In this document: in pieces, positions 33,262 to 46,489 of the stretch
How the letters are laid out: every line of letters begins with the position of its first letter
Numbering within the stretch: position 1 is the first letter of the stretch
Origin: Oxytricha trifallax
Taxonomy: Eukaryota; Ciliophora; Spirotrichea; Sporadotrichida; Oxytrichidae
Length of the DNA stretch: 64,000 nucleotides
Direction: 5' to 3'
Assembly (NCBI GenBank): GCA_000711775.1
Contig: ARYC01000288.1
Coordinates: forward strand, 1 to 64,000
Program-made: the position numbers and the translations under genes
The notes under the pieces: model-generated
The model's input: the letters and a program-made list of their open reading frames with translations, nothing else
The model's database searches: none
Told to the model about the DNA's origin: nothing

Positions 33262-33520
33262 TCTACATGTCATTCTACACGAACTACTTAAACCTTTTAT
33301 ATATTAGCTTGCATCTGTGGGTCTGTGTTGGCACTGATCATGTGGAGGAGTATCTTGCAAGTGTAGAGTATTCCCTTCTGGTGCTTTGTGTTGCTGTTGA
33401 CGATGTACTCCAAAAAGAAGCTCTTGAAGTCCTACACATGTCGCTGGTACTTTATCAAGATATAGGACACATTCAAGATTGCCATTTTTATCACTTAGAT
33501 GGTCTCCTTGTCTCCCCATT
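33262..33520 (-). CDS. TRA1: TRRAP MDS, copy B: same piece as 13.75-14.03 kb
   Basis: About 95% identical to copy A. In the compared coding stretch the changed codons are Ile ATT/ATC, Leu CTG/TTG, Val GTT/GTG, Ser TCT/TCC, Tyr TAC/TAT, Gln CAA/TAG and His CAT/CAC, with one replacement (Ser/Asn). The frame is intact (NVSYILIKYQRHV, SFFLEYIVNSNTKHQKG). Plus-strand frames here are shadows. Confidence 0.75.
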
Positions 33521-33634
33521 TTTAAAAGGTTAGTAAATATGTATTTAATTCTTATTGAGTCATTAATGAAAACTCTTACTAAATTCTTTTATTGTGTTTT
33601 GATATTTACAACACAATTAATGAAGATCTTAATC

Positions 33635-33712
33635 TTGTTCATTTTGATTGAACTGAACCATACTTGCTATAATCTTTTAGAATAGTATGTTTGTGAAGAT
33701 ATTATGGTAATT
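33635..33712 (-). pseudogene. Copy B of the 14.1-kb piece, partly decayed
   Basis: Shares ATATCTTCACAAACATACT and ATGGTTCAGTTCAA with 14115-14200; frame YHNIFTNILF, then disturbed. Confidence 0.5.
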
Positions 33713-35105
33713 TTAAGCAGCTTTATAATCAATAATTTAACGATCAATAAAATATTTTATGAACTTATCCAAGTTATCAAAACAGATGAGAGCTTAACTA
33801 GCAATTACTTTTTTAAAGGTTAATGATAATTAAATTTATATCTTGATTTTATTTTGATAAATTTATAGTAAAACAGTCTCATTATAGAAATGATCTTAGT
33901 ATGAATATTAAAGATTAAAAAATAAATTTCTTGTTTTTAATATCAGTTTAGTATTATTATTTTATTGAGGCTTCATTGAAACATAGATAATTAGAATTAG
34001 AATTAAGTTTGAATTGTGTTACATATTAATAAATTTATAATTACTTTTAAAATTTAAGTAAAAATTAATTTAAATGTATGTATTAAGAAAAATTTTTATT
34101 AAAACATTTTTACTCTTAAATGGAAAATGTTTAAACCTTTATCAAATTTTAAATGTAAAATTCTTTATGAAAACTGCTAATCTATAATAATACTCCAAAT
34201 ATATTTTAGTTGAACAATCATCATCAAGAATGACGAAGTACATTAAGCTATCATTTGAGATATTTTAAATAGTAAAATTTTGAAATAATTTCAATAAAAT
34301 GATCATATTTGAGAAATATCACAAAAAGAGATGTCAAAGTGTAAAAAGCCCATTTAAACACTATAACTTTTATAATTATAAATATTTTATTGAAAAATTA
34401 TTATCAAAGTGTTTTTCTTAAAAATATCTCAGGGATATCAATCTTTTAATAAGTGTATCTTTTATATATTTATTCAAATTAATGATTGAGATTATATATT
34501 TGAATAGAAGGCAAAGCTATATTTTCTCAAAATATTCCTTTCTAATATTGAATAAATTATATGATACAAAGATACTTTAATATCTATGTAAAGTATTTTT
34601 TTCAATTTAAAATATCTTTTATTTAACAATTTAATCAAATGATCTTTTCATTTTTTTAATTGCCAATAAATATTATATAATAATTTTAAATAAAAATTGA
34701 GTAGCTTTAACTGGATTGTTCAATTTTAACAACAAAAAGAAATCCTTATCTACAAAATATAAAAATCTCAATTGATTAAGTAACCCTTTTAAATAATTTA
34801 TAATGCAAGCATTTTTATTTGATTCAGTAAACTAAACTAAATAAGTAATTTTTTTTCTTTAAAAAAATATCTTTTTTTTAATTAAATTTTGATTTAATTG
34901 ATAAACTCTATTTCTATACCTTTTTCAATATATATATAATTGAAACATCATCGTAAAGGTTTTTAGTGTTTTATTCTTTGCATTAAAAATATATTAAAAA
35001 GAAGCTATCCATCTCTAATAATTAAGAGATCTATTAAACTATTTAAACTAATGGCTAATTTACATACAAATTTCTTTTACATAAACCACTCACAAGATCC
35101 TTTGG
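33713..35105. other. AT-rich DNA, nothing recognised
   Basis: No protein-like frame was seen. It separates two copy B pieces. Confidence 0.45.
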
Positions 35106-35109
35106 ATTT

Positions 35110-35390
35110 AAACCAAATCATAACTTGAATAAAAATACTAAAATAATAGTGATGAAATCGAAGTATCTGAACATAAGATTGATGACCTTAATGATTTCAA
35201 TCTAGAATTACTCATAAGATACGCAGAGGGAGATCTCTAGTTTTTGTCTCAAACATTCAAGCTAATGCATTTTCTGCGACTCATTTTAAGTATTTTATAT
35301 AAAGCTTTACTCCGAAGAAAGTCTCAACAAAATCTTGCATTAGTTTTTAGTCTACTATTTCTTTAATTAAAGTTCATACTGGGAATACAC
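35110..35390 (-). CDS. MDS-like piece, copy B, probable TRRAP middle segment
   Basis: Minus strand reads EIVDQKLMQDFVETFFGVKL, then after a frame change LRQKLEISLCVSYEQFQIEI, IKVINLMFRYFDF. A decayed copy is at 52990-53125 (C: DQKLMQDFV). No counterpart was found in copy A. Placement just downstream of the 36-kb piece suggests TRRAP residues ~1850-1900. Confidence 0.45.
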
Positions 35391-35589
35391 TAAAAAATTG
35401 TGGTTAACTATATTACATTCATCAGTATGCAATCAAGACTTAATTTAATGAAAATTAATATACAGGTAAGAGGTTTCTGGAAATCTTTCAAAAGTAAAGA
35501 GATAAATTATAGTGTATGACATATATAATATTTTGAATTATATCTGTATAACTTAAATATATCAAATAATACTGAAAGCTTTAATAGTG

Positions 35590-36330
35590 AATTCTGCAGT
35601 AATTGATAATAACTTTTAGATCTTCATGTAAATTTCTTTCAAATGTGACTGGTTTAAGAAATAACATAATAATGTACTTATAATTATAATAATTCATGAA
35701 TTAAGATTGACCACTCTTCTAGAGCAAGGACTCTGGATTTAAGTTAAAAAATATCTTTATCAACTAGTTAATAGTTATTTTTGAGTGTGATACATTATTT
35801 TATTTAAACAATTTGGAAACATTTTTATTTAAAACTTCAAATTGTGAAGTCTCAATCTCTTATAACTTAAATGTCAAACATTATAATAATTCCACCCAGA
35901 TTCTTATATTGTTTATACTAACTAGGCTCACCCATAATATCTTCAATTATTCAAAAAGTTTCAAATTTTAGAAGGAACCAAAAGAATCTAATGTTTTTAT
36001 AATAAACTCTACTTTAATCTCTTAAATTCCATCATATAAATGAACTATAGTTGATTTGATAGTGATCAAGAAGTCTCTAGAAAGCATCTTCAAATTTACG
36101 TTCAAGCTTAAAAAGACTTAAAATTCAAAGTCAAGGATTTATAATAAAATTCTTAAGATTTCTGATCTGCTTGTTGGCAGCAAGTAGAGGATTTGTTAAA
36201 AAAAATATTTTATTAACATATACTATTTTTATTATTTGAACATATCTCATTCATTTTAATTGAATTTCTATTATCTCTGCTGCTATTAGATCTCATAGAA
36301 GCCTCTGGGTCAGGTTGATAAATTATCATA
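35590..36330 (-). pseudogene. Decayed copy B of the 15.65-16.6 kb TRRAP pieces
   Basis: Aligned strings include TCATGTAAATTTCTTTCAAATGTGA, TGTGAAGTCTCAATCTCTTA, TTCAAGCTTAAAAAGACTTA and GCCTCTGGGTCAGGTTG. Frames are repeatedly interrupted. No foldback element is present at the position equivalent to 15.24 kb. Confidence 0.6.
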
Positions 36331-38185
36331 AAAATTGAATATAATCTTTAATCAAATTTTTATTAATTTATTTTATAGGTGATAAAAACTTGACTTTTTA
36401 GAAATGATAATAATAAATCATATATTTATAATTATAAATCATTAAAAAGACAATCTTAAATTAAATTGCTCAAATTAATAAGTACAATGTTAATTAATCT
36501 ATAAATATTTGAGATAATAAATAATAGTCGTAGTCATATTTAAGAGAAATTAAAAAATAATCAAGAATTAATTGAATATTTTAATGATAAAACATTCTCA
36601 AATCAAGGTAATGTAATGTTATATATTGGGCATAATTTATTTATGACAATGCCAATATGAGCTTCAAATTTTTCATCTTCGTAGTCATCTTCAGCGTTAT
36701 TTCGTTATCCTGACCTCTCCACATTGAAGATAACATTAATATTAATGGCAATTTATTTTATAAAACAAAACTATACTTATACTTAAAAGGATTCAAAAAT
36801 ATCTTGATTATACAATATATACAGTAATATTAATCTTATTGTAAAAGTGAATGTGAATTCAAATCTATTAGAGTAACTTATACTTTATTAATTTGATTGA
36901 GAGGTATACATATTTAAGCCTATTTTATTCTCTCTTATAGGAGGCAAATAGCATTTACAATAAACATAAAAATAATTAAATTCATAATTAATTATTCTAA
37001 GTTCGTGGATTAACAAAATTATTTGAAATAATATATTAATATAGTAATTTTATATGTTAATATTCAATTTTATACACCAATGATATTCAACAATTATTCG
37101 AATTTTTTACATTGCTTAATAAAAAATAAATACAATTTTTAGAAATTTACATACATTTAAAAAAAAATAAAATACTGCTGATGAAATCTAAAATTAAGAG
37201 CAAACTTAATTAATTTTAAAGGTTTATGGTTTTATTTTAAGAATTTATATTGTGGTATAAGGAGATATTTTTCAAAAGTTTTCAAACAAACATAAGCTCA
37301 GAGTCATATGGTAGTTTTCTAAACTTGTTTTAATTTTTAATTGTGTTGATTTTTACTTCATTTCTTTGATTGGCTTGATGACAAATTTATAGAGGCGTTT
37401 TTTTCTCTAAAACCTACTTAATCAAGTTTTATTTAATTTTTTGCTTTTTTTGTTGAATTAATTAATCTGTTATTTTACATCTTAATATTAGTTTCTTGAT
37501 ATATTTTTCTATCTCTCTTATTATTGCTGCTAATTTCTATATACTCCATCCAATTTTATTACGTCTTTTTAAATCTTCTCTCTCTCTAGGAATATCATCT
37601 AGTTGAGAAATACATTTCCTATTTATGAATTGTATGATATTTATTATGGAGAAATCAAGCATAAATATATTTAAACTTAAGTTCTCTTTTCATTTATACA
37701 AGCAATAAAATAATAATTTCAAATCTATTTAGGAGCTTTTGAAATTCTTTGAAAATTTTTTTCTATGCAATTTCTTTTTTACAGAAATTTAAATATTAAT
37801 TAAATGCTAATAAAGCCAAATACAATAAAATTTCCAGTAAATTGCTAAATTATTTATAATAGAAATAATTTATTTAGAAATTGTATTTAAAAATGAGATT
37901 TTTATTAAAAATATTATGTACACTTTGAAAAAACATCAAAAGTGAATTATAATTTTGATTTGCTGAAATTAGTTTGATAAAAATTAGTTTCTTTAACATT
38001 ATAAAATAAAAAAAATCAATAAATTTATTATTGTTTTAATTAAAAAAATGCTATATTGTTATAAAAGTTTAATTTTATAGTTATCTTAATTAATTATTAA
38101 TTTGCTTCAAAGTTAAAAAATTAAATAATTTCCCATAAATAAATCTTAAAGTACAATATATTTAGTGCATTTCAATATATTTTTT
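36331..38185. other. AT-rich DNA, nothing recognised
   Basis: No coding islands seen in 1.85 kb. Confidence 0.45.
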
Positions 38186-38189
38186 CAAG

Positions 38190-38300
38190 TGCCTGCCCAG
38201 TTAATCGTTAAAGCAGGCGTGAAGGACGTTGATTAATTTGACAAATTACTTTCATAAAATCTTAAACTAATAATGTTCACAATTATCACACACTTTCTTT
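38190..38300 (-). pseudogene. Truncated copy B of the 17.8-kb TRRAP piece
   Basis: TGCCTGCCCAGTTAATCGTT and GCAGGCGTGAAGGAC match 17800-17850; similarity fades after ~100 bp, so half of the MDS is lost. Confidence 0.6.
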
Positions 38301-38649
38301 TATTATCATTTTAAATCCCTTATATTTCAAAATTATTTTATAAAATTTTAATTTTTTATTAGTTTTTTTTTAAAGAATTAATTAATTTATACATGATTTA
38401 AAATAAAAGTATCTCAATAAATATAAATTATCATGAGAAGATTCTATATAATAACTTTGATATATTTATTCTTGTATGCTATATATATATTAATATCATG
38501 CGTGATTTGATCTCAACAGCATACAAGTCTATCTTTTAATAATCTTATAACTTCTTCAGATTTAAATTTGAAAGTTTGTTGTATTGTTTCTAATTATATA
38601 TTTTTTAATATATTTAAATTATTAAGTTTTAATTGATTTGATCTTAAGT

Positions 38650-38750
38650 TGTATATGACTGTTATTAGGAGCTGACTCAGTCTATAGACCATCAGTTATA
38701 GAGTCTTTGAGAAATTATTATAAGCACCACCTGCTGGTGTTTAATCGAAG
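38650..38750 (-). pseudogene. Copy B of the 18.25-kb piece
   Basis: Shares TGACTGTTATTA and TAAGCACCACCT with 18230-18320. Just downstream is an isolated G9 tract (about 38829-38837) in otherwise AT-rich DNA. Confidence 0.35.
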
Positions 38751-39411
38751 AACTATTGATTTAAATTTTTTATATAATAATAATTTCAAATATTTATTAG
38801 GAGTAAAATGAGTAAAATATAAAAAAAAGGGGGGGGGCAATATTTTATATAAAACTTACAATTTTAAATTACTATTGCTGTCTTTCTTTGAAAAATCCAT
38901 TAATAATATTGATTGAATAAATATTTTATAAGGATTTTCTTTATGATATAATAATATCTTAATTTAATAAAGTGGAGATGAGATAATTTATTTCTTAATT
39001 AAGAAAAATTCTCTCGCAATTATTAAATATAGTTTAAATTTTATGAAAGAATAGGTAAATACTCTTAATATAGAGAATTACATTTGAAATTATTGTAGTT
39101 TGTTATAAATTACGTATGCTATAAATCTTCCAGCAGATGATTAATAAGTTGATATTTCAAAGAATTAATAAAACAATAATTATTTTATCATTATAGCAAT
39201 TGAAAATTAGAAATATGTGGTAAATATACAATTACAACAATCTTTTAAATTAAGTTTAAATTTTTAAAACATAAATTCTCATAAAAACTACAAATGATTT
39301 TTATTTCATATAAAAATCAATATCTTTTTTAATTAAATTTAATTCTCTATCTTTTTAGACAAAAATTTAAATAGGCAAGAGAATTATATTGTTTGAATGA
39401 TTTTTTAAATT

Positions 39412-39616
39412 AATCTTAATTTGATTGATATATCACACCTAATAATATTTTATTATTATCAACTCAGTGTGAAGACGATGGTTGGGGAATATCTCATACA
39501 TGTGATGCACGTATTCAAAGGAGATGTCGCTGGCCTTGATCACGGGGAAGAATAAACGGGAGATAAAGTCGTTTATGCGAAGTTTCAATCCGTGGTTGAA
39601 TTTCTGGTATTATTAA
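39412..39616 (-). CDS. TRA1: TRRAP MDS, copy B, complete version of the 18.85-kb piece
   Basis: Minus strand reads KFNHGLKLRINDFISRLFFP, then VIKASDISFEYVHHMYEIFP, NHRLHT. Over the ~150-bp core it differs from copy C (54.84-54.98 kb) by one synonymous change (Ile ATC/ATT), and even the flank up to 39412 is similar, so B and C share a recent common source here. Confidence 0.75.
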
Positions 39617-40850
39617 GTTATAAATATATTTTGAACTTAGCGGTTAGTTTTTAGCAACTATAAATAAAACATATTAATAATAGTCTTCGTTTGTCATAGG
39701 CTCGTATGCTTTTTAACTGACCAAAACTTTTTTAATTTAAATATCTCGAAGAACATGTGACTTGCATTTGTGCTTTCATTATATTCTTGAGTATTTATCA
39801 ATTAATTCAATTAAAAATCTTAATACAAGTTATTAGATATATAAATTTTAGAAATTTATTTTTATATTTCTTAAATAAATTTAATGAAGGAAATTAAAAA
39901 TAATATAAATTTGTTAATTAAAAATATATATATTAAATCAACTTTTAATTAATATTTAAGAAATAAAATAAGAAAATATATATACAAGGAAATACATTAG
40001 TATTCTAATTTTTTTACCATAGTGTACATAAAATTTTCTTTCCATATTTAAGGGATATATTTGACTTGTGTTATTGTTAACTTACGATTTGATGATGATT
40101 ATAATTAGATTAACAATAACTTTTTAATTTATTTCTTACATTAGTAATTCCAGTCATTCTTGGGTTTTCACGAATTTTTATAGATGTTTACTAAAAAAAA
40201 GAAAATACTTCGATTTAGCTCGTATTAATATTCTTTTTTTAGTTATTTTATTTCTTAATTAAATTGCCATATAAATTGATAACTGCCATGATAAAATATT
40301 AAATTAATTCAGTTTCGTATTTCAATTATATTCTTGCAAAAGTTACAAAATGTAACAAAAAATCAAAGTAAAATTTATAATCCATACTTTACATGATAAT
40401 TATAAGCATATATAGATATAATTTAATCCAAGCTTCTATGTTATGCTTAACTACATGAATTTATTTTTAATTAATTACAGATTTAATTTATGTATTTCAA
40501 TTTGATAATTAAATAGAAAACCTTTCTCTAAAATTTGATATATTTGGGGAATAATATCCTTGATAAACTTATCTCTTTTCGCTGCTTCTTCAATTTCGAA
40601 GTGTTAAGTCTACAAAATTCTTTTTTATAATAGTGTACAGTGTGAGAGAAAGGATCGTAGGTTTTATTCTGGCAAATGTATTACTTCTCTGATTTCATGT
40701 ATTTCACTGCGGCTTTATCTGCACAATTATCTATTAAAAGTTTAACAAAACTTTATAAACAAAAAGAGAAACTATAATCTCATTAATGCATCTGATACGG
40801 AATTATATTATAATTCTGTATAGGTATAAGGACAAGTTTAAATTACCACC
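39617..40850. other. AT-rich DNA, nothing recognised
   Basis: No protein-like frame was identified between the two flanking TRRAP copies. Confidence 0.4.
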
Positions 40851-40854
40851 AGTA

Positions 40855-41170
40855 CTACATTTAGCTCTGGGTTCATGTTTTTAAATAAGTCTTTCAAAAT
40901 TTAATAAGCTGCTCGCATATAGCTAATTTAATATGAGATTTATTGATGAGATCAAAATACCTCATGCTTCAAAATATTTTCAATTAGATCTTAGTAAGTG
41001 ACGAGATGCTGAATTTAAGTGTAGCAACCCTTGAAAAGTGTGTCTGTATTTTTACTTGTTCTATATTAGAGTGAGAGTGAGAGTGGCATTAACCAAAATA
41101 AGAGTAAGTAGTTAAAGATTTAATGAAAAGGATTTAAAATTGGATTGGATTATGTCTGTAGTTTTTCATG
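40855..41170 (-). pseudogene. Decayed copy B of the 19.44-19.8 kb TRRAP piece
   Basis: Shares TTAGCTCTGGGTTCATGTT, AATAAGCTGCTCGCATATAGC, GTGACGAGATGCTG and TAAGTGTAGC, with many indels that destroy the frame. Confidence 0.65.
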
Positions 41171-41339
41171 CAGCTGCTTGCTACAACTGCTATTAAAGTA
41201 TTTTGAAGCTACTGTTGAAATTTTATGATATTTTTAATCGTAGTATTATTGTTATTACTGTTACTACTGATGCTATAAAAGCTGGCCCACGTAAACATTG
41301 CAATTAACTCTTAAGAGTATAGATTTTACGCTGTGTCCA

Positions 41340-41965
41340 GTCTTTTTTGAAATTTCTTCGATAAAGAATTAGCCGATGTGTCTTGCTGAGTTTCTGCTCT
41401 GAACTATAATAACAAGTACTCTGTCTAAGACGGCTGAATAGAAAATTTTTTGAGTAATATTTGAGAAAATTTGTAAATCCTGATGTATAATAGGCAATAT
41501 TGAGAATAGCATAGTTGGACAGTTCTAAATTATAATATAAAGTGTTCTATTTAAGAGATAGTATTTGAGATATTGGGCCATTTGCTAAGTGGCAGATCTT
41601 CTAAATTAAGTACTGAATGAATTCCAAATTTTCATAGATTTAATCATCCTCTTCGCCATAGAAGTTTTTAATTCTCCATAACATTGTCTTGAGTTCTGTT
41701 ATTGAGCCCTTGTGATAAATTTAATCTTACTTTTAGGCATGCTTATTAATAGTTATAGTAATTTAAACTATTCAAATATTCTCTATGAAAACCAAAGGGC
41801 TAATTTCATTAACGAGATTCTCTCTGAGTTTGCCGTTCTTACAAATATATAAATGTATGCTGCTTAATTATTGATAAATTTTTGACCTTGCCATGAACAA
41901 CTTTTTGAATTGTATTTTTACTTAGGCAGAGAAAAAGCAATCAAGAGGCATTTCAGAATTTTCTT
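41340..41965 (-). pseudogene. Decayed copy B remnants: counterparts of 20.3, 23.8 and 26.6-26.85 kb
   Basis: GCTCTGAACTATAATAACAAGTACTC pairs with 20290; TTTGCTAAGTGGCA with 23770; TTTTAGGCATGC with 26600; TTAGGCAGAGAAAAAGCAAT with 26800. The four lie in one continuous stretch here, without the TBE or the 2.7-kb insertion seen in copy A. Confidence 0.6.
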
Positions 41966-44075
41966 GTAAGCATGTGATTTAGAAGCTTTACCAAGGGCAC
42001 TAATTTATAAAGAAGTCTGCTTAGTGTCAAAACTATAATAGTATTAATCCTATTTAATGCTGGAATACAAATACTTTAATAAATAAACTTAATTAAAATT
42101 TAAAACTTAATATTGACTAAATGAGTAGATTCTAATATAATTAATTTTTAATTTTAAATGCAAAAACATTTATTTAATTAATTTTTACGATTTAAATATG
42201 ATTTTTTGAATAAATTGAGAAAATTAACAATTTTATTTTAAATTTAATTTATAAAAAGATTATTTGATTTTTCATAATTACTATGAGATCAGATGAATAA
42301 ATGTTGCAATTACAAAAAAAGTGTTGAAGTCGAACAAATTGAATAAAAAGAAGTAAGTATGTTCTTTTTTTTTAAAAAATTTATTATAATTTGACAGAAA
42401 AAGTGGAATATTTTATAATTAAATTTAATTTATAATTATTATTATAAAACACAGTTTTACAATAATATACTTACAGTAATAAGGGCCTTATATTATTAAT
42501 TCTAATCCATATCAAATTACAAATTGAATAATTATATTTTTAGTATAATTCAGATTCAAGTAGCTTGATTTATTAAACTATCTCAAACGGAAAATATTGA
42601 AAATAACTTCTTTTAAACTTAAATTCTATTAAGTATTTTCTTACATATTAATTTTCAAACCCTCTTTATCTTATACTATGCTAACATTAATATATAAGTG
42701 CTTTACAATTCTCTAAATTAAATATCTAATACTTAAAAAGATAAACCCCAATTACTATTTAATATCCAAATTTGGCGTAATTAAAAGCGTTTATGTAAAT
42801 AAGTGAGAAACAAGTAAAAATATAAATAATAATTTGGGATATTGTTGAAGATTAAATTTAATATAGGAAAATAGTGAAATAATTAACTTGAAGTTGTGTA
42901 AATGCATTAAAAATGTGGTAAACAAATATTATAACAAAGTTTAAATTAATAATTATAGTTTTGATATATCTTAAAATATGATGGATGATTATTTCAAATA
43001 AGAATTCTAAAATTTATTATTAATCTTAGTCAAAGAAAGCATCTTTAAAGTTAAAATATGAGTCTATAAATAATTTAGTATAGAGAAATATTTATAAATC
43101 TATCAGAATAAATTAGTTTTTGTTAAAAATAAATAAAATATTTAAAAAATCAGGTGTCTATGTGATTAAATTTTAATCAGTTTCTTTATATTATAATACT
43201 TACTTATTCTCTATTGCGAGAAAATAATTTTTTTGCTTTTTGCCTCATAATCGTTTCGTTAAAGTTTTATAAATCAGATTTTAGAAACCGAAAACAAGCT
43301 TCATAAATTTATTGAAAAATCACAAGTATTAATGGAAAGTAAGTGAAAAACCACTTTTTAGATTAATACACTACTTTTTGATAATAAAACATACTTTTTT
43401 AAATAAGCTTTATTCGAATTAAGTTGTCATACATTTATGAGGAAGAAATTAATATCTGAAATAGCAAAACATTTAAATCTAACCATTATCAATCACCTTA
43501 TCATTAAATATAAGTGAGATAAATTAAATTTAATAAAAGAGTATTTTTAATTTTTTTGAAAACTATTAAAAAAAAGCAAATTTAAAAAAACTATGATTTT
43601 CAACTTAAATTTCATAAATCGATTATAAATATGTAAGTATAAAAAATATTACTAGATATATTTTTAATCAATTATACATCGCAAATAAATTGCAGTATGG
43701 GGTTATAGTAAACATAAAAAAGTCTGATAACTAATATCTATTTAACATAAATTATCGCTGTAAAATATTCAAGATCTTGTAGAGTAAACTATTCAACTTA
43801 TTGGGAAATTCTCTAAATGTTACATAGTTTTTTTATCTTTGAAGTACACGGTGCACTTTTATAAAATTGAAAATATATCATAATATTGCAATTATTTTGC
43901 ACTGTAAATTTTTCAAAACCAGCAATCATTCTTAATAAATAATAGCATAATTTTTAGAGAATCTGTACAATTAAATTTTATTCACAAAAATTATATGAAA
44001 AAATTATTAAAATTATAATTTTTTATAAAGAAATTTTTTTATTAAAAATAATCCTGCGTTTTTACATGAGCTCCC
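41966..44075. other. AT-rich DNA with one small TRRAP remnant
   Basis: Mostly featureless. At 42490-42600 AATCCATATCAAATTACAAATTG and TTCAAGTAGCTTGATT resemble 27190-27270 (copy A). Confidence 0.4.
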
Positions 44076-44079
44076 CAAA

Positions 44080-44300
44080 CTTTTATATAAAACTGTCAAT
44101 GACAGGATCTAAGATTTCTGGGTAGTTGCCAAGTGCTGAAACCCAAATCTAGATGGTGTTATTAAAAAGTTGAATCTTAGAAACATTAATTTTTTATATT
44201 TTCATATAATTTAATTACTTATTCAGTTAAATTAAATTAATAATAACTCTAGTTTTTAAGCAATAATCCCACTCTCAATAAGTTCAATGTTGTTAAATAA
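44080..44300 (-). pseudogene. Copy B of the 27.56-27.75 kb TRRAP piece
   Basis: Minus strand still reads NYPEILDPVIDS; TCAATAAGTTCAATGTTGTTA pairs with copy A. The rest is degraded. Confidence 0.6.
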
Positions 44301-44929
44301 AAAAAATAAGTTTTGTTAACATGAAATTTATATATCAAAATCGTTTAATAAATCAATAAAAGTGATAAATAAAATTTTTTTTCTTCAAAGAATGAAAATT
44401 TAAAATATTATAAAATTTAATTTATAATCATGATATAAATAAATAAAAAATTATAGATCATTCTTTTACAACAATAAAGAAGTAATAAAAGCTTTTTTAA
44501 TTTAAATTATAATAAAAATTGTATCTAATAAGCTCAATAATTTTTTTTTCAATTTTTATAAAAATCTGGCATGAATGTTTCTTAGAATTCACAAATATAT
44601 TTACTTAAAAGAATTGTAATTAATTTTATCATATTTTTTCTTTTTATAAGTATAATTCTTAATAATTTATTGACGAAAATATACAACTAAAAACACAATC
44701 TTATAATACCATTAAAAGATAAATAAATCCTAACATTACTAATTGAAATTTTTTTATTAAATAAATTGATGCACTAATTATTAAACAAACTGACATTATA
44801 AATTGTCGCTCAAAGTTTTATATTATAATTTAAATTAAACTAGAATAATACAAAAAAATTGTTTATCTTTTTGTCAATCATTTTATTTTATAAACCTTTT
44901 ATTTATGATCCATTTATATTTAAAATAAA

Positions 44930-45360
44930 TCTCGATTGCCTTATTGAAGATTCTAATTTTAATTCTATCATTAAATTCAATTACCTCTTCATATATAATC
45001 CCCTTAATCATTAATATGCTTGTTAATTTGAATAAAATCTTCCATTTTTAGTGATAATTAGGTAATCAGCAAAGAGATAGACTCCAGAATCATAAATTTG
45101 TGTTAATTTTAGTCTTTTTGTAATATATAAATATTAAAGTTGAAGAATTTATCTTTAAATAAGAGCTAAAGAGATCTCTGAACTGCAAGACTCGCATTTA
45201 CTAGAAAATCTTGGCAAATTCTTTACGAATATAATTACTTTCTCCTTGTCAATAATTAAAATAGAATAACTTTGAATGATTCTGCTTCCGCTAATGAGTA
45301 GCTTTCTTATAAGTTTCATTTCTGACAGTCTGAGACAATTATTTGTTTTTTTAATTTAAA
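44930..45360 (-). pseudogene. Copy B of the 28.3-28.4 kb and 60.67-60.81 kb TRRAP pieces
   Basis: CCTTATTGAAGATTCTAATTTTAATTC pairs with 28340; the minus strand of 45130-45350 (CAGACTGTCAGAAATGAAAC, ATTGACAAGGAGAAAG, AAGAATTTGCCAAG) pairs with 60670-60800. Frames are broken. Confidence 0.55.
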
Positions 45361-45639
45361 GTATAAAATTCTGTCTATAATAGTATTTATATTTTTCTAT
45401 GAATAATTTATAGTATATTTTATTTTAGTGTCAAGGAATTAATGATAGTAAATTAAAAACTGTATAAATTTAGAAATGAAGTTATATAATTGTAAAATTT
45501 CATCAAATTTTCTAAAAATTACCATTCTACTGAATATCTTTGGTAAGCTATATTTTAAAATTAATTGTATATCACAGCTTGATTTAAGATATTCAATGCA
45601 TTAATTTCTTTTTTTTAGATTGTTCGCACCCTTAATATA

Positions 45640-46060
45640 ATATTTTAATAAATTCATAAGCAATTTCTTTCCTTTAACTCATACTTGATCATGTGTAGGA
45701 TGTCTTTTCTGATCCATTTGCAATGCTACGGCGTGTTCTTAAGTTTCTTGAAATAAAAACCAATGATTAAATCGAAATTGTCAAGAATCTCTTTTGTTTT
45801 AGATTTCTTAATAAAATATTTAAAAGGAGATAATTTTCTTCATAAATCTAAGAATTCTATGTAAATCGCAAATAATCTACCTCAGGCAGTATATTGTCAT
45901 GGAGCAACTGTTATCAGACAAATTTAAAGAGTATTAATAAGGTAAATATTTCAATTTAATTTAAATATTAGCATTATTAAGTAGTGAGTGACCAAGGATG
46001 TATAATATATAGTATTGGTTGAAGGAGTGAGAACTTTATCATCCTATAATTAATTAATTG
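45640..46060 (-). pseudogene. Copy B of N-terminal HEAT (10.55-10.99 kb-like), inverted relative to it
   Basis: The minus strand carries TTCTTGACAATTTCGA, TTAAGAACACGCCGTAGCAT and GGATCAGAAAAGACATCCTA, diverged from 10850-10950; GTTCTCACTCCTTCAACCAA at 46.02 kb pairs with 10.58 kb. This marks the N-terminal end of copy B, directly after the FAT end of copy C. Confidence 0.65.
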
Positions 46061-46489
46061 GTACTCACGGAATCATAAACTTGCTTGATTACATACATCT
46101 TCAAGGGAAAACTAGGCACTTAAAGGATTAATTATTGAATTAACTGTGTTTATTAAATATAGTATGAGTAAGTTAGAAAATTAATGCTATATCATGGAAA
46201 TTTAAATATATTTTTTAAATAAATAGAAAATCAAATAACATCTTACTCTTAAGAATAAATTATCGAATCTAATTTCAATTTGTTTTATTTTAATTATCTA
46301 TAAACTAGGTAGTAAATATAATTCTTAGTAGTTTATGAATTTTGCAAATCATAAAAAATCAATTCTCTATTTATCGAATAAAATTTAAATGAATTGAACT
46401 CTTATAATATTCAAATGATAAATTAAGTCTTAGATGAGAAATAAGATGCTATATCGTTATGTAGGATTTTGATGTTTAATTATTTCTGT

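Noticed and set aside
33267..33533. 88-codon plus-strand frame similar to the one at 13749-14027
   Set aside because: Conservation follows the minus-strand frame, where differences are synonymous; the plus frame is a shadow.
38820..38840. A8G9 homopolymer run as a possible telomere-addition or origin signal
   Set aside because: It does not match the G4T4 repeat and stands alone; probably a simple-sequence accident or assembly error.
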